Shown here: positions 37,791 through 51,700 of the stretch, piece after piece | Layout: the number at the start of each line of letters is the position of its first letter | How positions within the stretch are numbered: position 1 is the first letter of the stretch | NCBI GenBank assembly: GCA_009792885.1 | Contig: WMCF01000007.1 | Coordinates: forward strand, 11,773,546 to 11,837,545 | Direction: 5' to 3' | Length of the DNA stretch: 64,000 bases | DNA from: Eremophila alpestris peregrina | Taxonomy: Eukaryota; Chordata; Aves; Passeriformes; Alaudidae | The notes under the pieces: model-generated | Seen by the model: only the letters and a program-made list of their open reading frames with translations | Told to the model about the DNA's origin: nothing | The model's database searches: none | Position numbers and translations under genes: made by a program

Positions 37791-38977
37791 TGGCATAACC
37801 TTAGAGGTCTAGAATAGAAGTGCCAAGTATGAGCTACAGGAAGTTTTGCAGGACAATGGAGGAATATTGAGAGAAACCATGACTTGAAAGTCTGAGAAAG
37901 TCTTAAGAAGACAGCATGTCATGTTATGCCATTCAAGGTAGTCCCAAAAGCCAAATAATAATTTTTTAAAAGCCTTCTGGGCTGTGATTTTGGTAAACAT
38001 TAGTTCAGTTTATATTGTTCTGGTTATGTGGGTATTGTTCTTCTGCAACACTGATCTCTGAAGGAGACTTTTTTCTGGTTTAGTGTAAATGGTTGTTGTG
38101 GAATAGGAACAATGAGTATTTATTAGTCACAACTTGCACAAATAAGAATTTGTTGACTTACATTCCTGATCACAGTGCTGATATTAAGTCTCATTGCTAT
38201 ATGGCTTGCAATTTCTTTTTGTCCTTAGTTACTAGACAATAGTTCACTTAAATGTAACAGAAAAAAAAGACCTTTTAATGTGATAATCAGAAAAACGAAT
38301 TTCTTAAAATGAAAATTTAGTGAATGTTGTAATGGCTCACTGCAAGTTATCACTTGACGAATATGAAGAATATCAATATAAAGAATATTCAAGAACATAA
38401 TCTTAGATTTCATCATCCAGTAATGATACTGCATTCAAACTTGTCTTTACTATTCCTAGCATATTATTCCATTTGGGAATAAGCACGTTTTCCTGTATTG
38501 ATATATCTATTTTTTGCATTTCTTCCTAATATTTTTTTAAATTAAGTAACAAAATGGCTTACCATAAATAAATGACAGATTAAGATGCCCCCCTCCATCC
38601 TTTCCTCCACTACTCTTTATCCTTCTCTGCCTTACAGATTTTTTTAAATTTAGTTGCTTTTGTGGATAGATGTCATACATTACACTGTTACACTTGCCAT
38701 ATTACTAGTAGTATTTAATAATAGGATAACGCTGAGTAAGAAATAGTTTAATCAACAGACTTTAAGAGTTAAAAAATATTTACTTAAACTGAGAAAGGCT
38801 TCTTTGAGTTGGTTAATCCAAAGAAATGGCCTGTGGTGACCCATTCTGATCATATTTTTGCTATTGACATCACAGAGTGATGAGCAATTCTGAGGAACTA
38901 ATCTGCTGATGTATGAGCACTACTGAGATTCCTAAACAAAGCGCTACTCCTAATTTTTTCCTTCCTGTTAATAATAC
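37791..38977. other. unique DNA between two CR1 pieces
   Basis: No gene or further repeat seen. Two short minus-strand frames at 37809-38000 and 38225-38434 have no known domain. Confidence 0.5.
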
Positions 38978-39525
38978 AAACATGGAATGTCCTGAGTTGT
39001 AAGTGATCTTAAAGTCACTTGTTCCAACCCCTTTTCCATGGACAGGGGTATCTTTCACTAGGCCAGATTGCTTAGAGCTGCATCTGATCTGGCGTTGAAG
39101 CCTTCCAGGGATGGGGCACAACTCCTCTGGGCAACCTGTTCCAGTGTTCACCAACCTCACAGTAAAAATTTCTTCCTAATCTCTAATCTAAGCTTGTTTT
39201 ATTTCAATTCTGCCTTTTCAAGCCATTACCCCTTGTATTTTCTTTACATGCCCTTGTAAATAGCCTAGCCACATCTTTCTTGTAGGCTCATTTCAGGTAC
39301 TGGAGTGCCACAATTAGGTCACACCCAAAGCTTTCTCTTCTCCAGGCTGAACAACCCCAACCCTCCCAGGCTTTCCTCATGGAAGAGGTGCTCTATCCCT
39401 CTGATCATTTTGGTGGCCCCCTCTGGACTCAGTCCAACAGATCAATGTTCTTCAAGTGCTGGGGACCTCAGAGCTGAATACAGTGCTCAAGGTAGGGTAT
39501 CACCAGAGCAGTGTAAAGGACCAGA
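38978..39525 (-). mobile_element. CR1 LINE 3' portion, antisense
   Basis: The + strand starts with ACATGGAATGTCCTGAGTTG, the complement of the CR1 end. It continues through CTCTGGGCAACCTGTTCCAG (about 39126-39145) and CTTCTCCAGGCTGAACAACC (about 39337-39356). It ends near 39525 at TATCACCAGAGCAGTGTAAA, a landmark common to these 5'-truncated copies. The frames at 38870-39160 and 39068-39535 are shadows. Confidence 0.93.
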
Positions 39526-42169
39526 AAGATTTTGATTATTGTGTCACTATATAGCATCACTCACTAAGCTCCTGATTGATTGGAAAGTGATAACTTTCTG
39601 AAACCTTAAAACCAAAGCCAAAGAAATAGAATTACTTTTACTTCTTAAAAACAAGCAGTCTATTCTCATGCTTTCAAGTTAATTTAAAAGACTGGGTAAT
39701 CATAAGGAAGGAAACCCTGTCCTTCTGACTTTAACATTTCCAACTTTCCCATAAAATACTGATGTAAGAAAACACTTCTTGCTTCTCTTTTCCTTCACCA
39801 TCTTTTCATAGACATAGAAGAACGCTGTCCCTTTTCCAAGTGCCAGATATTGCAAAAGGAACTAGGTCCAATTTCTTGATGAGAGCATCTATTCTATTGA
39901 AATTCCTAGAGGAATTGTAAGGAAAACTAAACCTAGAAACTTGTAAGAAAAATAGCTTATTCCAGGGAGCAAGATCAATTGTTCTTTACATTGGCTAAAG
40001 ATTTCAATGTCATGTGTGTGTTCAGTAATTTCACAGAAATTTTTGTAAGAAAGAGATTCCTGGATCTGAGTTATGGCCCCCTGGAATTACTGAACATGTC
40101 ACTACAGTTTCAAACAGCATATCTTTAGGAACTTTCCTGACAAGATAACATTTAACCTTCCTCTGTGCAGGCCTCATGCATTTTCTATCACAGGTTTTCC
40201 ATCTCTAATGAAGTTGAACACTTTCAATACTGAGAAAACTGACCTGTGAAACACTGTGAATTATACAGTGTTTGAAGCATTATAGAATGGTTATTTTTGT
40301 ACAAAGGAGGAGGATGTTGAGGTAATCATCTCTTCAGCTCTATTAAGTTTCTATTTCTATGTACCTTAGCTTCCCAAAGACTATGTTGCTAAAAATATAG
40401 CTAATGCCAATCACCATGGTTTCATGGAAAAGAGGTCTTTTAAAATAAATGTGCTACCTTTATTAAAACAAAATGTTAATGTCCACTTAATAAAGGCTTC
40501 TAGAATCATAGTGTATACTTCAATTCTTTATCACTTTTTTTTTTTTGATTGAGACCTTGTATTATAAAGAAAGAACTACATATCAAACAGAAAAATTACT
40601 CTGAGAGACCTCATAAAGTCGCTAAACATTCTCTAGTGGGGCATATATCTAGCAGATCTTCCTTGGTCTGCTTCAGTTTAAAATCTGTATCAGCATTCTT
40701 TTTGGGCCACAAAAATAAAACAAAGGCTAGAGGACAAGTCTCACAAATTAGAAAGTTCAATATCTTAAAGACAAAACTCAATTTATTAACACTCTATTAA
40801 TAATGTATCAAAGAGGAAACAGAGATATTACTTGACTGATAGTTATATATACTCACAGTTAGAAGAAAGAGCTGAAGGTGTTTTTCAACCTTGAACAAAA
40901 CCAATAATAAGATTCAATAAATAAATACAGAAGTTAGGCAGATTCAATGAATGAAAGCATTGCAAGTAAATACTCTGGGGTAATTAAAGATTAGAACATG
41001 TACTATAAGAAAATCTGCAAGGACACTTGCATAACTGGTGTAACAGGAAATACAGTGGCACATTATGGCCTTGAAATCTGCACAGGTGTAGATTTTCTAA
41101 TGAAATGCAACAAAAAAAAATTGGTATTTTCAGAATATATTTCATGTGGCATCTTGTTTATTATAAATAAATCTACAGTGAATTTCTTAATAGACATATC
41201 TATTTGAGATTAAAGAGACACAGTTGCATAATGTTCCAGGGCTGACTACACATACCAAATGTCCTATCTGCAATACTTACAAATATTTCTTAAATGCTCT
41301 CTCTTCACTTCTTTTTAGGTTCTCTGTACCAGTAATGCCAACATTTTGATGATTCAGGTGATGCAATGTTTTCTAACTTTATTTCTGAGATTCTGTAGCT
41401 TTGCTACATGATATAGTTTATATTGAAGTGGTCGAAGATTGGGACATACCACAGAACTTCAATTCTTTCCTGAATAGCTAGTGAGACACCTGATGCAAAC
41501 CATGGATATAGTCTTGTCTGCCACTCCTAAAAGGGCACTTTTAGGCCACTGCCCTCAAAGTATCAATTGAAGTGGCAGTCACTCCATTCTGCCTTACTCT
41601 TTCTCAAGTGGGTTTGTTTCCCAGTTAACTCTCCTGGCATGTATGAACATGTCTTAGATTAAATAGCATGTGAGACACTCCCTCAGATTTTCCTGAAACT
41701 CTCCCCAGAACACATTATGTTGGAAAAGCTGTTTTTAATTTGTGGCCTTTCCATTAACTAGCATTGATCCCAGAGGAGAATATATCATTTAAGCAGATCC
41801 TCTTCTGATCACACTCATATTTTTGTCTTTTTTCTGATCCTCTCCAGAATCAAGACACCTCTCCTGTGTGTGCCCTTTGAACTCACTTGAATTCTGACCA
41901 GCTTGGTTCTAATTTAATGGGTGTCATCTGCCAGAATTTATTTGGGTTTTCATTTGTTTTTGAAAACTTATTAGGTTTCTGATACATTTAGAGTACACAA
42001 AAGAAAGCACATGGGATTTTCAAAACTGATGGACACCCCTAGGTAATTTTCTCTGCTGTGCATACTGCATGCCATGACATAGGATGCATTCTAGTTCAGT
42101 GCATCCTCTACACTTTGAAGGATTTCTTGCCTTCTTTATTTGTCAAAAGCCAAAAGCGAGTAACACTGC
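39526..42169. other. unique DNA, no gene seen
   Basis: A T run occurs at about 40534-40546. A small perfect inverted repeat, CCTAAAAG-GGCA-CTTTTAGG, is at 41526-41545. Short plus-strand frames at 40549-41207 have no recognisable domain. Confidence 0.5.
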
Positions 42170-42725
42170 TGTACTGGTTTGAAAGTAAAACCAGTGAGAG
42201 ACTCTAAGTCAGAAATACAATTTAATAGGATAACTATAAAATAAATGTAATGGTAAAAGGAACAAACAAAAAGACCCTTGGCAGAGTCAGAATACAACCT
42301 GACACCCTGTTCATTAGGGTGGTTATAGCAGTCCAGACAAAGTGGTCTTGTTGAAGCAGTGATCCTGTAGAAAGGCCTGCCAGCTCCTGTCCTCTGGGAA
42401 TCCAGTCAGGGTCTGTGCTGTCCCAAACTGCAGATTATATCCAGGTGGGAATGCTTGGCTCCTCCCCACTGGGCAGAGCATCTCACAATGGGCTCACAAT
42501 GTCATTCTATGAGTCATACAATGGGTCCTTGATTGCCCATTAAGCAGAGACAGCTCCCGAGGGGAGTTACCTGTGAGTCATTGGCCGGTGCATTGATGGG
42601 CCATTAACAGCAGATAGTCCAGAGGGAGGGGGCAGGGAAAACACTGCCCCACCTGGTTCCAACAACCCATGAAGATGGTAATAGAATACATACTTTGGGC
42701 ACATCTTACATTGCAACCTAGGACA
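42170..42725 (-). mobile_element. solo LTR of a second ERV family, minus strand
   Basis: On the + strand the block runs from TGTACTGG at 42170 to GGACA at 42725. On the minus strand it starts TGTCCTAGGTTGC, and an ATTAAA polyadenylation-type signal lies about 45 bases before its end (complement near 42212-42224). Composition is clearly GC-richer than the flanks. I recognise the family from songbird sequences (memory, not a search). Flanks are CACTGC on the left and CACTC on the right, an imperfect target-site duplication at best. No internal viral genes are present. The ORF at 42578-42772 (-) overlaps the start of this LTR and is not a gene. Confidence 0.75.
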
Positions 42726-42741
42726 CACTCAAAATAAAACC

Positions 42742-42758
42742 TTTTTTTTTTTTTTTTT
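42742..42758. repeat. homopolymer T17 run
   Basis: Seventeen consecutive T bases lie 16 bp from the LTR edge. It is a simple repeat, probably part of the target site, since LTR elements have no poly-A tail. Confidence 0.95.
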
Positions 42759-45700
42759 GAGCTGTAATCCACTTACAAGGAAAGACAAAATAATTCCTTA
42801 AAAAATATCTCTAGAAAAAAAATTAGAAACAAAACAGAAGAAACATTACCTCCTCAGTTTATAATCTTGCAAATGAAAACACAGAGACACATTTAGATTC
42901 TCAGGAGAATGGTAATTATCAGTGGAAATTTAATATCAGAATTTTTAACTAGGGACTTTTTATGAAGATACTGTCCTGCATTTTGCTGATAATTTCTTAC
43001 CTCCTTACATTGCACAGAATATGCAAAAACATAGGGAAAAACTGCTGTTTCAGTACATATAATTGAAGTGTATGAAAAGGATGTTTCTGCAAGCACAGTG
43101 TTTGAATGATTCCTTTGGAGGCTGCCAGAGAAGGAACTGGAACTGGGAAACTTTCAGTAAGGGCACTGGGACTGGTATATCAGATTCATGAGCTTTGCAG
43201 AAAAGACAGTATTGCAAAGAGATGTTCATTTTGATCTGAATTTACACTGACAAAAAGCATTGAGATAGACAGCCTGCTTTGTATAAGGAACTGTTTACAC
43301 AGTGGTAGCATTATTTTTTTTTTGAAGGTGGTAACTCTTTCTTTCGGGATAAAAACATTAATTGTTGATGTATTTCTGGTTTCCTGAGTGTTTCCTAACT
43401 ACTGGAAAAGTAATTTTCCTTCTCATATATTCTAAACCATGCCCTGCATTGACACATTGCAATGTGTTGCTGTTTTTACTGAAGTGCAGTATTTGCAAAG
43501 GTTGGCAGGAAGCATTACATTTGGTAGAGCAGAGCATCTCTCTACTATATTGATCAGAAAACAATCTGCCCTTCTCCACATCCTCCCTGAACTGCCTGAA
43601 GTCTGACTGCCTTGTGCTAGGTTTTAAGACTGGCCCCTTGGATGAGCACCACAGGTCCCTCCATACAACCGCAGTAGGCCAATATCATGGTTCATCCCAG
43701 AGAAGAACTGAGTGTAGCCACAACTAGGGGGATGTAGGTAGGGAAGGAATATCAGGCAGCAGCACTTCTTCACTGACAATTACAATCTGTGCAATGCAGC
43801 TCTTGTACAAGAGCTGATGTGCCTTTGAGTTGTGTAACCATGAAACCACAGAAGAAGGTTCTGTGGTGAGCTGAAAACATCCATGAAAACCACATAAACA
43901 TCTGTGATTTAATTCTAAAAACATTTTTCAAGGCAAATTATGTTTCCTACAGAACTGTAAATGCTTTTTTTATACAAATGAGAATAGAGTGGTGTTGGAA
44001 TATCATATGCAAATATTTTATTAACTTGGAAGCATTTCAGTTTAATTCTCTCCTGAATGTAATATTGCAGTTCAACTCCATGTTCAGTATTCTCAGAGGG
44101 TTTGATTATGCAGGAGGACAGGCATTTTCTCATCCTGAATCTTTTTAATAGGAGTTAAGAGTACTTAGAACTTTCTACAACCAAGTGATTTAGAAACACT
44201 CAAGATCCCCTAATATTGGTTTACTGTATATGGCATTCAATCTTATAGCCACAGAACTGAGTACTCTAAATGCACTGACTCTCTTCCCAGTGTTTACTAG
44301 ATACACCAGAAAGATAAGCATCATATAGAGAGAATATCTTTTTAGATATAAATTGTAATAACACAGAGAGAAATAGATATAAATTCCCTTAATAGATATA
44401 GGTTGGAAATTAAAAGAAAGTCTATAAACCATAGAGGGCATGCTGCAATTAAGTAGGATTTGATGTAATAAAAGAAGTAACACATTTTTAGACGAAACCT
44501 TCATCTTTATAAAGCTCATTATAACCTATAGGTACTTACAAGAACTAGAATTGAAGTCAGTGACCCAGAAACCTCCTTGTCTGAGCTCTTTTCAGTCCCA
44601 TGAAAATTTCTAAAATATGTTCTCAAGACAAAAGTAGTCTTACTGTGTTTCAAGTGATGCTGCTTACATAAATGAAGAACAATCAATTTTCATTTCAAGG
44701 AAATTTTGAGTAATTACTTCTTTCTTCAAATCTGTATTCCTTTTGTTTTGTTCCTTCTGGTTTATGCTGTCTACAAAAATTCAGTCATAAATGCTTGTGA
44801 TGTTTCAGCTCATACTTAAAGGTGTATGAAATGTTGAGGATCATGATTTCCTTTTCATCATAGGATTAATTTTTTTTCTTATTTTGTTGACTTAATATGG
44901 CATATTGCATACAAACAATATCAATTTTACATATTTAAGTGGTTTATTCAAAATAGATTTTATTTTCATAAAATCAAATGAATGCAGTATATATTTTATA
45001 GCCTGGCAATCAGAAATGAATTATTTTGCTATGAATTTCTGTTACTAAACGATGAAAGTCTGATCAATTGCAGCGTAAACTAGATGACCTCCATATGTTG
45101 AGTAATTTGGCTTTAGGTGTACTAAAGCAACTGTTCTACTTATCTTCCTCCTTTTTATGTTTTGTTTCAGAAGGAATGTGATAGCAAAGAAAATGCATCA
45201 CATAAAAAAAAAAATCTGTAGCAAAAAGAATTCCCAAGTGTAGGATGGAGTTATAGAGCAAAATCAAAAATAGATGCCAGCAGTGTGAGAAAAGGGTCTT
45301 TATCTGTCTACCAGTAACATTCTGGCTGAATTCTTCCCTTAGTCTGTGTAGGAGTCTTGAACCTTGGTTTTCAGTATACAGATGCATAGTTTTTATTAGC
45401 AACTGTTCTCATTAGATCTAGACTATTTTATAAAAGTCAAACAGTTATTGATTTGAAAAATGCCAGGCATTATGACAAAGTGTGCCATTTTTTCTTTTGA
45501 AATGGACATGGCAGGGATTTGTTCTTGTGTCCACTGCATGAATATTTTAAAACAGCTGGCTGTCTTTGGATTGAGAATTTTGTTTTATCCCATGAAAATT
45601 TAAAGAAAAATATATTGCTGCAAAGCTAGCATGGAATGAATGTCAGTTCTTGTTATCTTAAAATATCAGCTGTAGAGGTCTAAATGTTTGAATGAAACAA

Positions 45701-48700
45701 TATCTCCAAGGGAACTGCTCTGCAAAATATCCAGAATAATTTTTCAGAACTTTAGGTAATGTAATGTTGATTTATACATACATAAAACACAACTTTAAAA
45801 CAGAAGCAGGTCTAAAACTCCATTTAATTTCTTGTCCATTATCATCATGGAAAATTTCTCTTTAGAAAACTGACTGCAAAAGATCAAAGGTAAATAAGGA
45901 TGGCAGGCATTAGGACACTTAACAATATTTTAGATATGGACACTTTCTCGGGCCATCTCCTTAAATTTCTTTTTGAAAAGCTGCACTGGTTAACAAGGAA
46001 ATGACAGAACAAATTACTGATGGACAAATAAAGATTGACTCTGTTCACTGTAAGCTCTTTAAAACTAAAGTTATTCATGATGGTTAAGAATGAAAACAAA
46101 ATAATTGAACATTCCAGAGAAATTGTAAAACTGATAAAGTGTTATAAAAATACTGAAAACATAAAATAGTTTTGAAGATAAGGTTTCTAAAATAAATTAT
46201 AAATTAGAAGAATATGCGAAGCAAAATGCAATAATCTCTAAGGTAAAAAATAAAAACACTAACCATGAATAATCTGAAATTTAAAGTATTTCAAATATAG
46301 AAATTTAAGATGTGGATGCTGAGAAATCCATCTTTTTCACTGAAATTTTTTTTGTGGAATAATTGTTACAGGAAGTTTTCCTATCATAAAGCAAAGCAAT
46401 GTCTGAGGTTGCCTTGAAACTACCATAGAAAGAAGAATATTTTGATGCGGGGAGACATACACGACTCTTTTATAGTATAGAAGCTTTTTTGAGGAAAGCA
46501 TTTTACTTCCCAGCATTATCAACTAAGTATACAACTTTTGATTAAGACAGAAAAAATAATTTTCAAATCCACTGTTTCTCCTGATAAAAGAGCTTATTTC
46601 TTTTGCCACGGGCTTACAGGCACTCAACCTAAGTTGCAGGACTTGGTAATCTTGCAGGAAGGCATGGCTACATGACTCAGTTCCTACTTCTAGCTATTGC
46701 TACATGGAAAAGAGGCCTAAAGCTCTCTTTGGATGATTAATATGCAGTAATCCTCTCAGCATGATCCCACCAAAAATACTGACAGCCTAAAAGACTGAAA
46801 TGGGACTTGATTGAGACATAAAGTTGAAGCATTACAAAAACATATCTTTCCTGGCAGCTTGGTTTCTGATCTGTCATAGAACAACTGAAATGAAAGATCT
46901 AGTTAATGGATTTGTTGATTTTAACTCATAGAATTCCACATTTCTGGCTTAATAAAGGGACTATGTTTTTTCTTGTCTGGGATCATGACAGTTGCTCAGT
47001 TTCTTTCAACTATGAAGCAAAGACAAAACTAAAATTCTATCATTTCTTTCAGGAAAAACTGTAGTTTTAATGCCCTGTTCCTCTATATATGATTCAGTGA
47101 AGAGAATGCAAAAATTGGAGTATATGAATTTTAAAATGCTATTTAAAAGAATAATGGACAAATGAAATATTGAAATTTATACAGTCCTTTGGCTAACAGT
47201 AGTTTTGTTTAAAAATGGCGTCCGTGGATCCTTGAAGCATTGCTTACTTACAACATATGAGTCAAAAGAAACATATTCTTGCTTATGCATAACAATAAAA
47301 CACATAATAGAAGTTTGACCATAGTGTTTATTATTGTTATAGATTTTAACTGTAGCTCTATCAACCTTGGACTCAGAACTGAACTGAAACACTTTTAATT
47401 TATCTCCAACTGCAGTGATAACCAATACACCCAAATGCAGCTGCACATTTTATTTGATTTTCATTTCCTTTTCTTATATTTAGTGTCTTCCACTATTTCA
47501 ATTTAGAAAATCAGCTGATTTTCCATATGACTTCTACCTCTCTTATCCACATATTGTTGAGAAGGATTAACTTAAAATGCATGAAGAAGTATGTCTTCCC
47601 AGAATTTTGACTCCATTTTGCAACTTACAATTGCCTGTAGTTATCTTTTGTGACCATCTTTTGTTTTTGGTCTCATGTTACTGCTTGGTGATTTAGTTGC
47701 AGCTCTACATTAGCTGTGGTAACCTGTTTGTTCAAAATGACATTTCTCCACTAGGCTGCCAGGATTTATGGGAAAGAGAAATATCAGTCTCTTGCCCTTT
47801 GGCACATGTGTTTTTTGCTAGCTGGCCCATGGAAAAATGTTCTGAAGTGATCAATGTGGCAAGAATAATTTCCTGCTTGATTTAATTTGTCTGTGGCTTA
47901 GTTGACATCAGCTTTGTTACCACTTTGCTCTTCTGGTTTTACAGAGAGAAATTCTTGCCCACATTCCTTCAACTGCTTTAAATTTCTCTCCCATGGTGTA
48001 CCTTTCAGATGTTGAAGAAGTAATCAATTGTGGATAAGAGCATAATCTACTGTAAGTAGCAGCAAATTTTTCTCTTCTGACCTAGACCAGGAGTCAAATA
48101 TTAAATTATTGCTGTTGTGTAATCTCCCTTCTGTCTGCCTTAGAGCAGGTATTGAATTTACATTCAAGCCTGACTCATCCTCATGTGCCCTCCATGGACC
48201 TGCTTCTATGGGCAGATGTGACAAGTGCAGCACTTCAGGCTTCTGAGATTTCTGTCTGATCCCATATAAACAATTTAGCTAACTGTCATGCACAGCTTAT
48301 CTTCAGTTTAGCATGTGGGAAACCTTTTTTGACTGTCATGTTTGGAGACCTGGCAAAAACTACAGCAAGAACTGTTCCTTCTAGTTGCACTCATAAAACT
48401 GGTCAGTGCATTTCTGTATTTCCTGGAGCTTTCTGTCAAAGCTGTAAAGCTGTTCATGGTGATGGATTGTGCCTCCTGTTCCACAGATCTTTCTGTGTTG
48501 TTGTAAAGTCATGTTCTATACTCCTAACCCTAAATGACATTGCCAAGTAATCTTGACTTCACCCCATACCACCGAATTCTCAATAGCATTTGATATTTTT
48601 GCTCAGTATACACAGCAATGGCTTCCTTGCAGTGTGCTTTAAGACTTTTTTTTTCAGCCTGTTTGTGCCTTAAGGCAAGGCTAGGAGTGTTATTTCCAGG

Positions 48701-51700
48701 ATACAGGCATTGACCTTTTCTTTGTGGATGCATTTCCTGCCTTCACATGTACAAGTTCTATGGCAAATGCAAAGATGATCAGGCTTCGTGCTAGTGCAGT
48801 TTGAAACATTAATAGAGGGCACTATTCAATGTAATTCTGACTCCACTGCAGTCTTCTCACACTTAAGGACCTGGCTCCTAACCTGTCATTTTTTTATTCT
48901 CTAAAAAATTAATGCTTTGTACTGACTTTTCCTCTCTGCATAATTCCTTCCTAACTATCAAAAATCTTTGTTCCTTATGATGGAAAGCTGTTGCAGTTTG
49001 CGCTGATAATCTTAAACGTTATTTCTGCTATGTTAAAAATACTGTAAAGAAAAAATAATCGTCTTCATTCAGTTTTGTTGGAATATTTCAAGGGTATGGC
49101 ACAAGAATTCAAACTTACAATGCCTTCTAAAAGATATGCCAGTCACTGGCAAGGGGCAGGATGGTTCTTTGTACAGACATGCAAAAACACAATCAATTAT
49201 ATACTTTCTGGGTAAATCAAGTAATTAATTCTTAAGATGATAAAGCCCCCAATACTTGGATGTTCCTGAGTTGGTAGGTTTTTGGAATCCTTCGTAGGTT
49301 TTCTCACCACTACTGGAGTATCAGCCTTATGTGGTAGATGCAACAGCCAGACAGGCAATTTTCAAGCACGAATAAGGGAAATCCATTCTTAACCTCAATT
49401 TTTCTTGTACATGTCTATTTCTTTGAATAATACATTGTGCATGTATTTCCAATTGTTTATACTTCCCCAAAAAAGCAAGTATTTTATTAACTTCACTGAA
49501 CACACAATTATCATCAAAACCTCCTTTGTTAAAATGTAATTAGTTCTATAAAGACTATTGTATATTTTGTGCATATCTATAAAAGATTGAATTAAAGACT
49601 TCATGAGTTGATTAATTTGTGGACCTATCTGATCAGCTTTCATCATGTAAGAGTCACTGGTAGGTTTGATTTATATCATGGAAGTCTGAATCTGAAGTTT
49701 TCACAATGTGAGAGAATGCTGACAAACTTAATTCCACTAGCCCATGTCACCCTTGCATTATGATAATTAGGCACCTCTGGAAGACAAAGGAGCACAAGCA
49801 CAGCTTTTCTCTTAATTCTAGTACCAAATTTTGTGCTGCCTTTTGATAATCTGGTTTTAGTACTTGCTTTAAGGCTTTTTATTCTAGTTTCATTAGTTGT
49901 CTACTTATTCTCTGCTTCATTGCTGAGAGAAAGCCTCTAGCATTTTCTCTTGGTATTCAGTGTATAGTGGTGACAATGTTGTTTCTAAAGTATTACAGGC
50001 TTGTATTACAGGTGACATTTATTCAATATGCCATCCCTTCTTTTTCCTTTTCCTGTGAGTTGCACCAGCAATAGTATGGTCTCTTTGGGTTTTCAGTTTT
50101 CTGAGACAGGACATCACAACCTCTACACAAAGTGCATTTTTGCTTTCATACAGCAATTTATACACACAAATCTACTTCCCTTTATTCCCAGAGGTGTCAT
50201 ATTAAAGTTTCTCTTAGTAAGATAATTAAACTTGGCTTCTCCCTCTCATTTTTTAATTCTTTCTAGCTCAAGTGCTTTGTTTGAGGGAACATTCAAACTG
50301 CAGCTGGGGTTAAATTGGGAATTGGTTTACAGCTGTTTCTTGTGGCATGTACCTGCTGGCAGAACTGATGCCTCTGTTGCCTTTCTCCAAAGAGTGTAGA
50401 CAGAAGAAAATGGCCCTTGACTACACCTATCTCTTCCCAAGACCAAAGACATATGTAGCTATTCAAACAGTATGAAAAATTTAAGTGAAGAAAAAGGCTG
50501 CCCCAAAATTTTTCTGCACCTGAGAGCTATGTCAAGTTGTTCAGTCCCACTGTCACTTTTTCAAGAGGGCTTTGGTCAATTCATTTTACAAAATGACACC
50601 AAATATAGAAAAATATTGTGTTTTCCTTGTGAAACAATAACATATATTTAGCACAGCATCTTTGTCTATCTCTGTCTTCATTTTGAAGGGAGAGAACAAC
50701 CCTTCCCCCTGGTTCCTGGATGCTGGGATTGAATCAGCTCTCAGAAACCACAGATCCTTTCTCCTTGAAACCTGCCCAGGGAAATAGTAGTAGTTGGTAT
50801 CAAGATGTATTTCAGTGTGACTTTGAGCAGCGTTTTTGTAGTTGGAGATGTAAGGTGTCTGTGTTGTGCGTGTACAGCAGCAGATATTTATTAAAAGTAC
50901 TCTAGTGTTTTAAATACCTCACCTCCTTTTGAGGGCACCAGCACTGGTTGTCATGGAAACAGAGCTGAGAACCAGAAACTGGCAGTTGAAATTGCCTCAT
51001 CTGCTAGTGACTGTGTCCATGTCTGGTCCTGCTTCCATGGAAACACAAGTCAGCGAGGCAAAAGCAATGTAGTGGTTTCCAAAAGCTGTCTTAAAAATAA
51101 CCCTGATCTTAGTGTCATTTTGTTTGTGATCATCTCCCCACCAACTCTGCTTAAGTAGAGCTCTTGAAGTCTGCAATATTTACAAGTCTAAAAGATAAAA
51201 GAAAAACAAGGCATAAAAAAATAAAGGTATCTCTTCTCTTTGATTCCCTTTACTGGCATAATACATTTTTGGGAGACAAACCAGTTAACAAACCTTGGCC
51301 TGCATAGCTACATTAGGAACTGACTGTCAAAATTAACTTTCATTAATCAGGTACCCTTTTTTATAATTATTGTTTATACTGAGCATGTTAGAAACTGAGG
51401 CATGGTTTAGCTGATTAACTGGGCCTCATTCATTCTCTATTATTACTGAGCCATTATATCTCACGAAAAAAAAAAAGAAAGAAGAAATCAGATTCAGGTA
51501 ACATTTTTAGTTTTCAAAATAACTAGCTGAAAAAAAAGGACAAAATAATTTTCTATGTATTTCATACCCTTTCCCCCAGCCCTGAAAAATCAAATCAATC
51601 TTCTTTACAAATTTCTAGGCTTTTCATCTGTCTCCAGGTCTTCTGCTTTGCAGTAGACTTGATACACTTAGAAGTCAAGAGGCTGATAGTGGCTTTCTGA

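Noticed and set aside
41526..41545. 8-bp-arm inverted repeat as a terminator or small RNA
   Set aside because: Arms this short are expected by chance in 64 kb; no supporting context.
43560..43740. GC-richer patch suspected of being another repeat
   Set aside because: Could not match it to CR1 or to any of the LTR types in the window.
47177..47446. 89-codon minus-strand frame with a GTAAGTAAG downstream donor-like site, as a possible exon
   Set aside because: The upstream side in that orientation is purine-rich, without a polypyrimidine tract; no domain is recognised; and there are no companion exons.
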